This document shows, in pieces, positions 21,051 through 32,401 of a stretch of DNA of 64,000 nt (position 1 is its first letter; every line of letters begins with the position of its first letter). The notes beneath the pieces were generated by a model that was not told the DNA's origin, ran no database searches, and saw only the letters and a program-made list of their open reading frames with translations. This stretch comes from Phymorhynchus buccinoides (lineage: Eukaryota; Mollusca; Gastropoda; Neogastropoda; Raphitomidae), in contig CM065683.1 in the NCBI GenBank assembly GCA_017654935.2, positions 260,933 to 324,932 of the forward strand, written 5' to 3'. The position numbers were made by a program, and so were the translations under genes.

Positions 21051-21631
21051 CTTTTGGTCTATTTCACAATATTCGGATGTTCCTTTACTTCTTCAGTCAT
21101 TTCATGCAGTTCATTATACACTCTTTCTACAAGAATGAGCAATAATGCAAACATTACCATACAATACATACAATACAAACAAAACAATAATATGACCTCT
21201 GCTTCAGTGTTTGACAATAATATCCAGTTGTTCTCTGAGTTCTTCTGTCAGTCATGTCATTCATTGTACACTCTCTTCAGCAGGATGAAGTAGAATCTAT
21301 ACAATACAACACAGCACAACACAACACAACAATATTATTACCTCTGCTTCACAATATCCAGTTGTTCTTTGAGCTCTTCTGTCAGTTCGTGTCTCTCACC
21401 GTACACTCTCTTCACTAGGATGAAGTAGAATCTATTCCATACAGCACAACACAGCACAACAATATTACTACCTCTGCTTCACAATATCCAGTTGTTCTTT
21501 GAGCTCTTCTGTCAGTTCGTGTCTCTCATCATACACTCTCTTCACTAGGATGAAGTAGAATCTATACCATACAACACAGCACAACACAACACAACACAGC
21601 ACAACACAACACAGCACAACAATATTATTAC
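21050..21631 (-). repeat. Four duplicated 3' halves of exon b
   Basis: Copies of the donor half of exon 21632-21797 at about 21055-21140, 21200-21290, 21345-21430 and 21475-21555, separated by ACAACACAAC-type simple sequence. The copy farthest from the exon is the most diverged (reverse strand LVERVYNELHEMTEEVKEH) and the nearest are almost identical. Confidence 0.8.
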
Positions 21632-21797
21632 CTCTGCTTCACAATATCCAGTTGTTCTTTGAGCTCTTCTGTCAGTTCGTGTCTCTCATCATACACTCTC
21701 TTCACTAGGATGAAGTAGGGCAATCGCTGGATGAACCCTCCACCCTTGGAATCTGACGTGTCTGTTACGCCTGTTAGCTCATCGCTGTAGATGGCCT
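21632..21797 (-). CDS. Internal exon, coiled-coil protein (exon b)
   Basis: 166-bp exon of the minus-strand gene. Acceptor TATTTTCCAG before 21797, donor AGAG|GTAATA at 21632. Two leading bases, 54 codons, two trailing bases. The product starts AIYSDELTGVTDTSDSKGG, continues GFIQRLPYFILVKRVYDERH and ends in a charged helix ELTEELKEQLDIVKQ. The leading bases complete a Lys codon with exon 29169-29318, the trailing ones an Arg codon with exon 17806-17940. It marks the change from a folded-looking N-terminal part to the coiled coil. Confidence 0.85.
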
Positions 21798-21845
21798 CTG
21801 GAAAATACATCAGTCATCATCACCATCATCATCATCATCATCACT

Positions 21846-21879
<34 letters not shown>

Positions 21880-22044
21880 CTATCATCATCATCATCATCA
21901 TCATTATCATCATCACTATCATCATCATCATCATCATCACTCCACCCTTGGAGTCTGACGTGTCTGTTACGCCTGTTAGCTCATCGCTGTAGATAGCATC
22001 TGGAAAATACATCAGTCATCATCACTATCACCATCATCATCACT

Positions 22045-22081
<37 letters not shown>

Positions 22082-22128
22082 CTATCATCATCACTATCAT
22101 CATCATCACTATCATCATCATCATCACT

Positions 22129-22159
<31 letters not shown>

Positions 22160-22373
22160 CTATCATCATCACCATCATCATCATCATCATCACTATCATC
22201 ATCACTATCATCATCATCACCATCATCATCATCACTATCATCATCACCATCATCATCATCAGCAGCATCATCATCACTATCATCATCACTATCATCATCA
22301 TCACTATCATCATCATCATCACTATCATCATCATCACCATCATCATCACTATCACTATCATCATCACAACATC

Positions 22374-22404
<31 letters not shown>

Positions 22405-22443
22405 ATCATCATCATCATCACTATCATCATCATCATCATCACT

Positions 22444-22527
<84 letters not shown>

Positions 22528-22750
22528 TCACTCCACTCTTGGAGTCTGACGTGTCTGTTACGCCTGTTAGCTCATCGCTGTAGATGGCCTCTGGAAAATA
22601 CATCAGTCATCATCACTATCATCATCATCATCATCATCACCATCATCATCATCATATCATCATCATCAGCACATTCATCATCATCATCACCATCATCATC
22701 ATCACCATCATCATCATATCATCATCATCATCATCACTATCATCATCATC

Positions 22751-22799
<49 letters not shown>

Positions 22800-22850
22800 C
22801 TATCACCATCATCATCACTATCATCATCATCACTATCATCATCATCATCA
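21798..22850 (-). repeat. (ATC)n arrays with repeated acceptor edge of exon b
   Basis: Long (ATC)n/(ACC)n runs. The 5' part of exon b with its acceptor (CACCCTTGGAGTCTGACGTG to GCCTCTGGAAAATACATCAG on the plus strand) recurs at about 21942-22012 and 22530-22605, each directly joined to the ATC run that forms the intron end. Confidence 0.9.
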
Positions 22851-23159
22851 TTACAGGGCTCCCAATGGTCCTGCAAGATAGATGGTCCCAGGGACCCTTT
22901 CGCTGAGGTTCTAGAGGGTCCCAGAGGAGGTCTAGAGGGTCCCTATCAAGAGTGGTCTCAAGCATAGTAATTAATACATTTGAAGCTTTTAAATGATTGC
23001 TCTGAATTCACACACATGCACGCACTCACACGCACACACACGCCACATTTATTATTTTAAATGTTCTTATTCAATTCCTTCAAATTGAAGCAACAAAACC
23101 ATTCTTGGATCAACATTGAATTCTTTAAAGCAAAGTCTTGTAATTTAACATGAGACTGG
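22851..23159. other. Unique intronic spacer
   Basis: Short direct repeat of GTCCC/TCTAGAGGGTCCC motifs at 22885-22945, then AT-rich sequence with a CA run. No gene seen. Confidence 0.6.
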
Positions 23160-24985
23160 ACTTAAGATAATTGGCAACCATGAAAACAGACAAACGAGGC
23201 AACCATGAAAACAGACAACCATGAAAACAGACAAACGAGGCAACCATGAAAACAGACAAATGAGGCAACCATGAAAACAGACAACCATGAAAACAGACAA
23301 ATGAGGCAACCATGAAAACAGACAAATGAGACAACCATGAAAACAGACAAACGAGGCAACCATGAAAACAGACAACCATGAAAACAGACAAATGAGGCAA
23401 CCATGAAAACAGACAAACGAGGCAACCATGAAAACAGACAAACGAGGCAACCATGAAAACAGACAACCATGAAAACAGACAACCATGAAAACAGACAACC
23501 ATGAAAACAGACAACCATGAAAACAGACAAACGAGGCAACCATGAAAACAGACAAATGAGGCAACCATGAAAACAGACAAATGAGGCAACCATGAAAACA
23601 GACAACCAACCATGAAAACAGACAACCATGAAAACAGACAAATGAGACAACCATGAAAACAGACAACCATGAAAACAGACAACCATGAAAACAGACAAAC
23701 GAGGCAACCATGAAAACAGACAACCATGAAAACAGACAAACATGAAAACAGACAAACCATGAAAAAAGACAACATGAAAATAGACAACCATGAAAACAGA
23801 CAAATGAGGCAACCATGAAAACAGACAAATGAGGCAACCATGAAAACAGACAAATGAGGCAACCATGAAAACAGACAACCATGAAAACAGACAACCATGA
23901 AAACAGACAACCATGAAAACAGACAACCATGAAAATAGACAACCATGAAAACAGACAAATGAGGCAACCATGAAAACAGACAAATGAGACAACCATGAAA
24001 ACAGACAAACGAGGCAACCATGAAAACAGACAAACAACCATGAAAACAGACAACCATGAAAACAGACAAACGAGGCAACCATGAAAACAGACAAACGAGG
24101 CAACCATGAAAACAGACAAACGAGACAACCATGAAAACAGACAAACAAGGCAACCATGAAAACAGACAAATGAGACAACCATGAAAACAGACAAACAGAC
24201 AACCATGAAAACAGACAAACGAGGCAACCATGAAAACAGACAAATGAGGCAACCATGAAAACAGACAAACGAGGCAACCATGAAAACAGACAACCATGAA
24301 AACAGACAAACGAGACAACCATGAAAACAGACAAACAAGGCAACCATGAAAACAGACAAACGAGACAACCATGAAAACAGACAACCATGAAAACAGACAA
24401 ACGAGGCAACCATGAAAACAGACAACCATGAAAACAGACAACCATGAAAACAGACAAATGAGGCAACCATGAAAACAGACAAACGAGGCAACCATGAAAA
24501 CAGACAAATGAGGCAACCATGAAAACAGACAACCATGAAAACAGACAACCATGAAAACAGACAACCATGAAAACAGACAACCATGAAAACAGACAACCAT
24601 GAAAATAGACAACCATGAAAACAGACAAATGAGGCAACCATGAAAACAGACAAATGAGGCAACCATGAAAACAGACAAACGAGGCAACCATGAAAACAGG
24701 CAACCATGAAAACAGACAAACGAGGCAACCATGAAAACAGACAACCATGAGGCAACCATGAAAACAGACAACCACGACAAACGAGGCAACCATGAAAACA
24801 GAAACCATGAAAACAGACAAACGAGGCAACCATGAAAACAGACAAATGAGGCAACCATGAAAACAGACAAACGAGGCAACCATGAAAACAGACAACCATG
24901 AAAACAGACAAATGAGGCAACCATGAAAACAGACAACCATGAAAACAGACAAACGGCGGAAACCATGAAAACAGACAAATGAGGC
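23160..24985. repeat. 16/25-bp minisatellite
   Basis: Units AACCATGAAAACAGAC (16 bp) with or without a 9-bp AAACGAGGC/AAATGAGGC segment (25 bp), about 85 units in irregular order. Reverse-strand frames of about 600 residues (CLFSWL, VFMVA repeats) are shadows. Confidence 0.95.
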
Positions 24986-25009
24986 AAACACACAGTAATG
25001 AATAGTACA

Positions 25010-25460
25010 GCTGTCTTTCATAAGTCTTAAAAATTAAAACTGAGAATAAACATCATGAAAGTCCCATCTTGGGCTCTGTCATTAGATTACAAAAATCAGT
25101 CTTTTTCATTAAACAAATTCAACACCAACAAAAATCACACACACACACACACACACCCTAACACACACACACGCACACGCACACCCACAATCACATGGTA
25201 GTTACTACATGTATGCAATGAGTAGCATTGTTGTATTTCACAAGTCATAAGAACTAAAACTGAAAATAAACACCATCTTGGCCTCTGCCTTTGGATTGCA
25301 CAAATCAGTGCTTTTCAATGAACAAATAAAAAAAAGTTTCTCTGAACAAATTCAACACCAAAAATCATTGCACATACACACACACACACACACCACATCA
25401 CACACCACATCACACACACATCCACATACATGCAAGTACACAAGCACATATTCACCTTTA
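25010..25460. repeat. Diverged 240-bp duplication with (CA)n
   Basis: 25020-25170 and 25245-25400 are imperfect copies (AAACTGARAATAAACAYCAT ... CAAATTCAACACCAA) each ending in (CA)n. Confidence 0.7.
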
Positions 25461-25550
25461 TGCATACCCTCTTCTTTTTTTCTGTGTGTGTGGTCTAATA
25501 TCACGTGTAGTGGATAGACATTAAATGAAAGACAGACACACACGGCAACC

Positions 25551-25859
25551 ATGTTGTCTTGGCTTTCTTCGTGCCAGCGTAGGGAAGTTTTCCGTAGATT
25601 GGTTGACCCAGTGACGAAAGCATTCTTTTCACAGGCATTAGGCCTGCTGGAAGACGTCATGGCATTGTCAATGCAAATAGTGCACTTCATCTCACCGTCT
25701 TTATGCTTGAGCCACAGGAACTCTGTCTCCCAGGACGGGTGGTAGGATCGTTGTTTTTTTACTTGGAGGCTTTGGTTCATCTTCTTTGCACGCATTTGAT
25801 TCGGATGATTGGTCATCACTTTCTCTTTTCCGTTTCTTGGAAGAAGACGAAGCAGGGCT
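25551..25859 (-). pseudogene. Zinc-finger (ZNF862/hAT-associated TTF-type) fragment
   Basis: The minus strand reads a Ser-rich basic lead (SPASSSSKKRKRESDD, a possible nuclear signal), then, after a one-base frame change at a run of seven A (about 25760), RSYHPSWETEFLWLKHKDG, MKCTICIDNA, NAFVTGSTNLRKTSLRWHEES. The pattern W..EFPWL, CxxC, FxxGxxNxRxxxLxxHxxS is that of the N-terminal zinc finger of ZNF862-like and hAT-derived proteins. The second histidine seems replaced (SQDN), and the sequence then enters simple repeats. It lies within intron a-b of the host gene on the same strand, so it is probably a transposon-derived remnant. The frameshift could be a homopolymer error. Confidence 0.6.
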
Positions 25860-26319
25860 TCAGCCCAGCCACTGTAGCAGTGACATATTTGCTAGGCCTA
25901 CAAAATAGAGCCACTCGCGCAGGCTTCGTTTGCCTGTGATGGTTGCACGCGACAGTTACACACACGGTGATAACTTCAGACTTAGGCGGGCGCGTGATGC
26001 CTGCTATAAAGCCCAGTCGAGTGAGTCGAGAAAAATCAGGGAACGTTCAGTGACGTATGCAACAACGCTAAACTTTGTTCACTTCATCATCATCCGTGAT
26101 CTTAATGAACTCTCGCGGGCACACAATGGCCCGAACACCACGTCAATCGCGTAAAGAGAAGATGACTTCTGTCAGCTTGGGACATTGGCATCAGGTAGCA
26201 AAATGAGTACATGCTTTGCCTTTTTTTTAGTTATCCGCGGGACAGCCTGATCGTGATTTTAGTGTGCCCTCAGGCTTTTAAAGCTGTCATAGACGCACAT
26301 ATGTGCGTCCCTGGACAAA
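25860..26319. other. Unique spacer, no gene seen
   Basis: Moderate-GC sequence without convincing coding potential. It contains the perfect 18-bp palindrome GACGCACATATGTGCGTC at 26292-26309. Confidence 0.5.
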
Positions 26320-26845
26320 TCATCATCATCATCACTATCATTTTCATCACCCCACCCTTGGAGTCTGACGTATCTGTTCCCGCCTGTTAGCTATCGCTGG
26401 TGGCCCAGCTGGAAAATCATCAGTATAATACATCATCATCATTTCATTATATCATCATCATCACTATCATCATCATCACCATCATGATCATAGACACATA
26501 TCATCATCATCATCTCAGACCCTTGGAAAATGCCACTGTACGTGTCTGTTACGCCTGTTAGCTCATCGCTGTAGATGGCCTCTGGAAAATACATCAGTCA
26601 TCATCATCATCATCATCATATCATCATCATCACTATCATCATCATCAACACCATCATCATCTGATCATCATCATCAGCATCACTCACCCTTGGAGTCTGA
26701 CGTGTCTGTTACGCCTGTTTAGTTCATCGCTGTAGATGGCCTCTGGAAATCATACATCATCATCATCATGATTATCATCATTATGATCATCATCATACTA
26801 TCATCATTATCACTATCATCATCATAGCATCACCATTATCATCAT
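26320..26845 (-). repeat. Three more acceptor-edge copies of exon b in (ATC)n
   Basis: The exon b 5' segment (CTTGGAGTCTGACGTGTCTG...) with its acceptor occurs again at about 26345-26420, 26520-26605 and 26690-26755, 4.5-5 kb from the exon, embedded in irregular ATC runs. The first two copies have many small indels. Confidence 0.8.
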
Positions 26846-26847
26846 TA

Positions 26848-28950
26848 TCAACAGTATGGCCCAGATGATGGAGAAATGCCACTGTATGTGATATGTATCA
26901 TTCTGGTTATAGACACTACAGTATGGTTCTGGTTATAGACACAACAGTATGGCCCAGATGATGGAGAAATGCCACTGTGATATGTATCATTTTGGTTATA
27001 GACACTACAGTATGGTTCTGATCCCGTTCTGATTATAGACACAACAGTATGGCCCAGATGATGGGAGAAATGCCACTGTATGTGATATGTATCATTTTGG
27101 TTATAGAGACACAACAGTATGGTTCTGATCCCATTCTGATTATAGACACAACAGTATGGCCCAGATGATGGGGAAAATGCCACTGTATGTGATATGTATC
27201 ATTCTGGTTATAGACACTACAGTATGGTTCTGGTTATAGACACAACAGTATGGCCCAGATGATGGGGAAAATGCCACTGTGATATGTATCATTTTGGCTA
27301 TAGAGACACAACAGTATGGTTCTGATCCCGTTCTGATTATAGACACAACAGTATGGCCCAGATGATGGGAAAAATGCCACTGTATGATATGTATCATTCT
27401 GGTTATAGACACTACAGTATGGCTGGTTATAGACACAACAGTATGGCCCATGATGGAAAAATGCCACTGTATGTGATATGTATCATTCTGGTTATAGAGA
27501 CACAACAGTATGGTTCTGGTTATAGACACAACAGTATGGTCCAGATGATGGAGAAATGCCACTGTATGTGATATGTATCATTCTGGTTATAGAGACACAA
27601 CAGTATGGTTCTGGTTATATAGACACAACAGTATGGCCCAGATGATGGGGAAAATGCCACTGTGATATGTATCATTTTGGTTATAGAGACACAACAGTAT
27701 GGTTCTGATCCCGTTCTGATTATAGACACAACAGTATGGCCCAGATGATATGCCACTGTATGTGATATGTATCATTTTGGTTATAGAGACACAACAGTAT
27801 GGTTCTGAATCCCGTTCTGATTATCTCAGACCAGATGATGATGGAAAAATGCCACTGTATGTGATATGTATCATTCTGGTTATAGACACAACAGTATGGT
27901 TCTGGTTATAGACACAACAGTATGGCCCAGATGATGGGAGAAATGCCACTGTATGTGATATGTATCATTTTGGTTATAGACACTACAGTATGGTTCTGAT
28001 CCCGTTCTGATTATAGACACAACAGTATGGTCCAGATGATGGAGAAATGCCACTGTATGTGATATGTATCATTCTGTATGACACTACAGTATGGTTCTGA
28101 TCCCGTTCTGATTCTGGTTATAGAAAATGCCACTGTATGTGATCTGTATCATTTTGGTTATAGAGACACAACAGTATGGTTCTGATCCCGTTCTGATTAT
28201 AGACACAACAGTATGGCCCAGATGATGGAGAAATGCCACTGTATGTGATATGTATCATTCTGGTTATAGAGACACAACAGTATGGTTCTGGTTATAGACA
28301 CAACAGTATGGCCCAGATGATGGGGAAAATGCCACTGTATGTGATATGTATCATTTTGGTTATAGAGACACAACAGTATGGTTCTGGTTATAGACACAAC
28401 AGTATGGTCCAGATGATGGGAGAAATTACACTGCATGTGATATGTATCATTTTGGTTATAGAGACACAACAGTATGGTTCCAGATGATGGGAGAAATAGA
28501 CACTGTATGTGATTATGTATCATTTTGGTTATAGACACAACAGTATGGTCCAGATGATGGGAGACATTACACTGCATGTGATATACATCATTTTGGTTAT
28601 AGACACAACAGTATGGTCCAGATGATGGGAGAAATTACACTGTATGTGATATGTATCATTTTGGTTATAGACACAACAGTATGGTCCAGATGATGGGAGA
28701 CATTTACACTGTATGTGATATGTATCATTTTGGTTATAGACACAACAGTATGGTCCAGATGATGGGAGAAATTACACTGCATGTGATATGTATCATTTTG
28801 GTTATAGACACAACAGTATGGTCCAGATGATGGGAGACATTACACTGCATGTGATATACATCATTTTGGTTATAGACACAACAGTATGGTCCAGATGATG
28901 GGAGACATTACACTGCATGTGATATGTATCATTTTGGTTACACAACAGTA
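26848..28950. repeat. 67-bp tandem repeat with 35-bp insert variants
   Basis: Core CAGTATGGCCCAGATGATGG ... TGATATGTATCATT ... GGTTATAGACACAA, about 67 bp, often with an extra block GTATGGTTCTGATCCCGTTC plus ATTATAGACACAA. About 28 copies. Bases 28951-29168 are AT-rich intron without features. Confidence 0.9.
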
Positions 28951-29168
28951 TTTTCGCTGTTTTGGGGCCTTATTTCACCAAAAATTCGTCAAAATCATTT
29001 AATATTTCCAATTTCGCATACCCTTGTGGCCCTGCAACTTTCCTGGAAATGTCAGCCACATTGGACAAAACAAAGGGGAAGAAGAAGAAAACAAGAAGGA
29101 AAGCATAATTCTTACAAAAACAATAGGATTCTCCTCCATAAGAGCACACACAACATGCATGTTCTTAC

Positions 29169-29318
29169 TGAAGAAGTCATCCCTCAGTTTGGAGAACAGT
29201 CTGCTGTAGACGCCCAGCTTAGGAACCAGCTCATCCAGTGCCTGGAACGCCAGGACCATGCGCTCCTCTGTCAGCCCCTGGGAGTGTTGTTCTAACGTCA
29301 TCAGTTCATAGCGATTGA
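29169..29318 (-). CDS. Internal exon, start of recognised coding chain (exon a)
   Basis: 150-bp exon of the minus-strand gene. Acceptor TGTGTTTCAG before 29318, donor GTAAGAACATG after 29169. Two leading bases, 49 codons, one trailing base. It starts NRYELMTLEQHSQGLTEER, continues MVLAFQALDELVPKLGVYS and ends SKLRDDFF. The trailing A and the AG of exon 21632-21797 give a Lys codon. The pattern of a helix, AFxxLxxLxPxLGVYSxLxxxLxxxF, vaguely recalls the N-terminal domain of ciliary coiled-coil proteins such as TSNAXIP1, but I would not name it on this basis. Confidence 0.8.
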
Positions 29319-29830
29319 CTGAAACACATCATCATCATCACCATCATCACCACCATCATCATCGTCACACCATCGTCATCATCATCATCACAATCAGCTC
29401 ATCCAATGCCTGGAATGCCAGGACCATGCGCTCCTCTGTCAGCCCCTGGGAGTGTTGTTCTAACGTCATCAGTTCATAGCGATAGACTGAAACACACCAT
29501 CATCATCACCACCATCATCATCATCACCATCATCATCATCACAATCAGCTCATCCAATGCCTGGAATGCCAGGACCATGCGCTCCTCTGTCAGCCCCTGG
29601 GAGTGTTGTTCTAACGTCATCAGTTCATAGCGATTGACTGAAGCACAGCATCATCAAAATAGTAATCATCATCACCATCATCTTCTTCATCATAATAGTC
29701 ATTATCAGATGTCATCATCCTCATCACAATCATCATCATCACGGTGTGACCATCACCACCTTCCTCCTCCTCCTCCTCCTACATCTCCTCCTCTTCCTCC
29801 TCCTCCTCAAGGAATGCCAGCATAGTGCAC
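29319..29830 (-). repeat. Acceptor-edge copies of exon a in (ATC)n
   Basis: Two near-identical copies of the first about 95 bp of exon a with its acceptor (about 29394-29490 and 29543-29640) and a degenerate third (about 29810-29850), joined by (ATC)n, (CTC)n and (ACC)n runs. Spacing is about 150 bp. Confidence 0.85.
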
Positions 29831-30363
29831 TGGGAGTGGTGTTCTGACATCTAAACTTCATCTTAGATCATCCTAGGGAGGGGAGGGGAGGGGTTGATTA
29901 CATTCAGGATTTGAAGCCTTCAACTGAGGATGATGTCATAAGATGGAACGCAGTTTCACTCACTGACTGTTTGTGGAAAGAAAGAGAACTTCACGTAGCT
30001 GGTCTCTTCTTCTTCTTCCTGATTGGAGATGTTTATCCTGCCCCATGCCTAGTGTCTTCATTTTATTTAGATGGCTACCGGCGTATAAAATGCACACCAT
30101 GTAAATTTGTGACATCCATCAACACAACACAGCCTACTCCTTGGGATGAAGGGAGGAGGTAAGTCGACACGACTTGTGTTGTTGATGAGACTGTCTTGTA
30201 CTACTTGTTGCTGGGTTGAGGGTTGGAACGTACAGAAGTGCCATGACATGACACACGCAAAAAGCGTGCATTGTCTAGTTGTACGAAGTTCTCGAGTGAG
30301 TTGTTGTCATCTTGCCAGCACTCGTAGTGACAGGAGTTGGGAATAGCAATCACTGGATCTCAC
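29831..30363. other. Intronic sequence without a clear gene
   Basis: Contains an open plus-strand stretch (29911-30162) ending at a GTAAGT, but its product looks like nothing known and it lies antisense within the host intron. Confidence 0.4.
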
Positions 30364-30441
30364 AGGATCGCACCCCCGATAAGGAAAAGACCTGTCTCCA
30401 GTTTCTCCAGCCAACAGTGTTACTGTAATGAGCTATGTGAT
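30364..30441 (-). CDS. Candidate upstream exon of the coiled-coil gene (exon z)
   Basis: 78-bp interval on the minus strand with a pyrimidine-rich acceptor (CTTTCCCCCACAG) before 30441 and a donor (GATCCT|GTGAGA) at 30364. Two leading bases, 25 open codons starting HIAHYSNTVGWRNWRQ and ending LSGVRS, one trailing base, which matches the two leading bases of exon 29169-29318. Another frame is also mostly open (LEKLETGLFLIGGAIL), so the assignment rests on phase and splice sites only. Confidence 0.4.
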
Positions 30442-30544
30442 CTGTGGGGGAAAGTTACTGAACATAAGGATAAGAGATCTAGACTAGTTTACCTACACAT
30501 AAGGAACTGTAGTGTAGGGAAGGGAATTAGTGTTCATACTGTAG

Positions 30545-30745
30545 TCTAGTAGTGGGTTAGTACTGTAGTCTAGTACAGTAGTAGTGTGTTAGTGGGTTTG
30601 TACTGTAGTCTAGTAGTGGGTTAGTACTGTAGTCTAGTAGTGGGTTAGTACTGTAGTCTAGTAGTGGGTTAGTACTGTAGTCTAGTACAGTAGTAGTGTG
30701 TTAGTGGGTTTGTACTGTAGTCTAGTAGTGGGTTTGTAGCTTGGG
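30545..30745. repeat. 24-bp GTAGTCTAGTAGTGGGTTAGTACT array
   Basis: About seven units with some 45-bp compound versions (TAGTACAGTAGTAGTGTGTT inserts). Confidence 0.85.
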
Positions 30746-30849
30746 GTTATGGGGTTGATAGACGATTGAGGCCTCTGTGACCATACACCACAGTTGCGGC
30801 TCCATCTCAGTCTGCTAGTACTTGGGTAGTTTGTGGGTTATGTTACCAG

Positions 30850-31125
30850 TTTGTGTCCCTTTCACACCGCTGAGAAGTCCTGTTTGGCTGTGAGGCTGTG
30901 GTGTGGTGCCCCTTTCACACTGCTGAGAAGTCCTGTTTGGCTGTGAGGCTGTGATGTGGTGCCCCTTTCACACTGCTGAGAAGTCCTGTTTGGCTGTGGG
31001 GCTGTGATGTGGTGCCCCTTTCACAGTGCTGAGAAGTCCTGTTTGGCTGTGAGGCTGTGATGTGGTGTCCCTTTCACAGTGCTGAGAAGTCCTGTTTGGC
31101 TGTGAGGCTGTGATGTGGTGTGGTG
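30850..31125. repeat. 53-bp tandem repeat, 5 copies
   Basis: TGAGAAGTCCTG recurs at 30871, 30924 and 30977 and onward with a 53-bp period. The minus strand of each unit has CCTCACAG|CCAAACAGG, acceptor-like. Confidence 0.9.
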
Positions 31126-31965
31126 CCATCCTGAATATTTCCACAATGTTCCATGAAGGTCTTGTGTGTTGGCTGTGAAGTGGTGTGGTGCCATCCTGAA
31201 TATTTCCACAAGGTTCCATGAAGGTCTTGTGTGTTGGCTGTGTGACTGTGATGTGGTGCCATCCTGAATATTTCCACAATGTTCCATGAAGGTCTTGTGT
31301 GTTGGCTGTGATGTGGTGTGGTGCCATCCTGAATATTTCCACAATGTTCCATGAAGGTCTTGTGTGTTGGCTGTGTGACTGTGATGTGGTGTGGTGCCAT
31401 CCTGAATATTTCCACAATGTTCCATGAAGGTCTTGTGTGTTGGCTGTGTGACTGTGATGTGGTGTGGTGCCATCCTGAATATTTCCACAATGTTCCATGA
31501 AGGTCTTGTGTGTTGGCTGTGATGTGGTGTGGTGCCATCCTGAATATTTCCACAATGTTCCATGAAGGTCTTGTGTGTTGGCTGTGTGACTGTGATGTGG
31601 TGTGGTGCCATCCTGAATATTTCCACAATGTTCCATGGTCTTGTGTGTTGGCTGTGTGACTGTGATGTGGTGTGGTGCCATCCTGAATATTTCCACAATG
31701 TTCCATGGTCTTGTGTGTTGACTGTGTGACTGTGATGTGGTGTGGTGCCATCCTGAATATTTCCACAATGTTTCATGGTCTTGTGTGTTGGCTGTGTGAC
31801 TGTGATGTGATGTGGTGCCATCCTGAATATTTCCACAATGTTCCATGAAGGTCTTATGTGTTTGGCTGTGACTGTGATGTGGTGTGGTGCCATCCTGAAT
31901 ATTTCCACAATGTTCCATGAAGGTCTTGTGTGTTGGCTGTGTGACTGTGTGTCTGAGAAAGAGTG
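31126..31965. repeat. 65-74-bp tandem repeat, about 12 copies
   Basis: GCCATCCTGAATATTTCCAC plus AATGTTCCATGAAGGTCTTGTG and variable GGCTGTGTGACTGTGATGTG. Length variants come from presence or absence of GTGACTGT and of GAAG. Confidence 0.92.
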
Positions 31966-31994
31966 TGTGCAGACAGCTGTGCTGAGTCATTGTC

Positions 31995-32358
31995 CAAGTG
32001 TGTGTTAATTTAATCTGCAGTCATTCAGTCTATCCAGTCAGTCATTGTGCAGTCAGTCAGTCTATCCAGTCAGTCATTGTCCAAGTGTGTGCTAATTTAA
32101 TCTGCAGTCAGTCAGTCTATCCAAGAAGTCATTGTGCAGTCAGTCAGTCTATCCAGTCAGTCATTGTGAAGTAATTCAGTCTATCCAGTCAGTCATTGTG
32201 CAGTCAGTCAGTATATCCAGTCAGTCATTGTGCAGTCAGTCAGTCTATCCAGTCAGTCATTGTGCAGTCAGTCAGTCTATCCAGTCAGTCATTGTGCAGT
32301 CAGTCAGTCTATCCAGTCAGTCATTGTGCAGTCAGTCAGTCTATCCAATCAGTCATTT
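31995..32358. repeat. 32-bp CAGTCAGTC repeat
   Basis: About nine units of CAGTCAGTCTATCCAGTCAG plus TCATTGTG, preceded by a diverged longer form. Confidence 0.92.
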
Positions 32359-32401
32359 AAGATAAATACCCATAACCAACAATAATTAAGATTCTCAGTG
32401 A

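Noticed and set aside
23125..25021. About 600-residue hydrophobic repeat proteins on the minus strand
   Set aside because: Three overlapping frames of one 16/25-bp minisatellite.
29911..30162. Plus-strand frame ending at a GTAAGT
   Set aside because: Antisense to the gene, no recognisable product and no acceptor that would define an exon.
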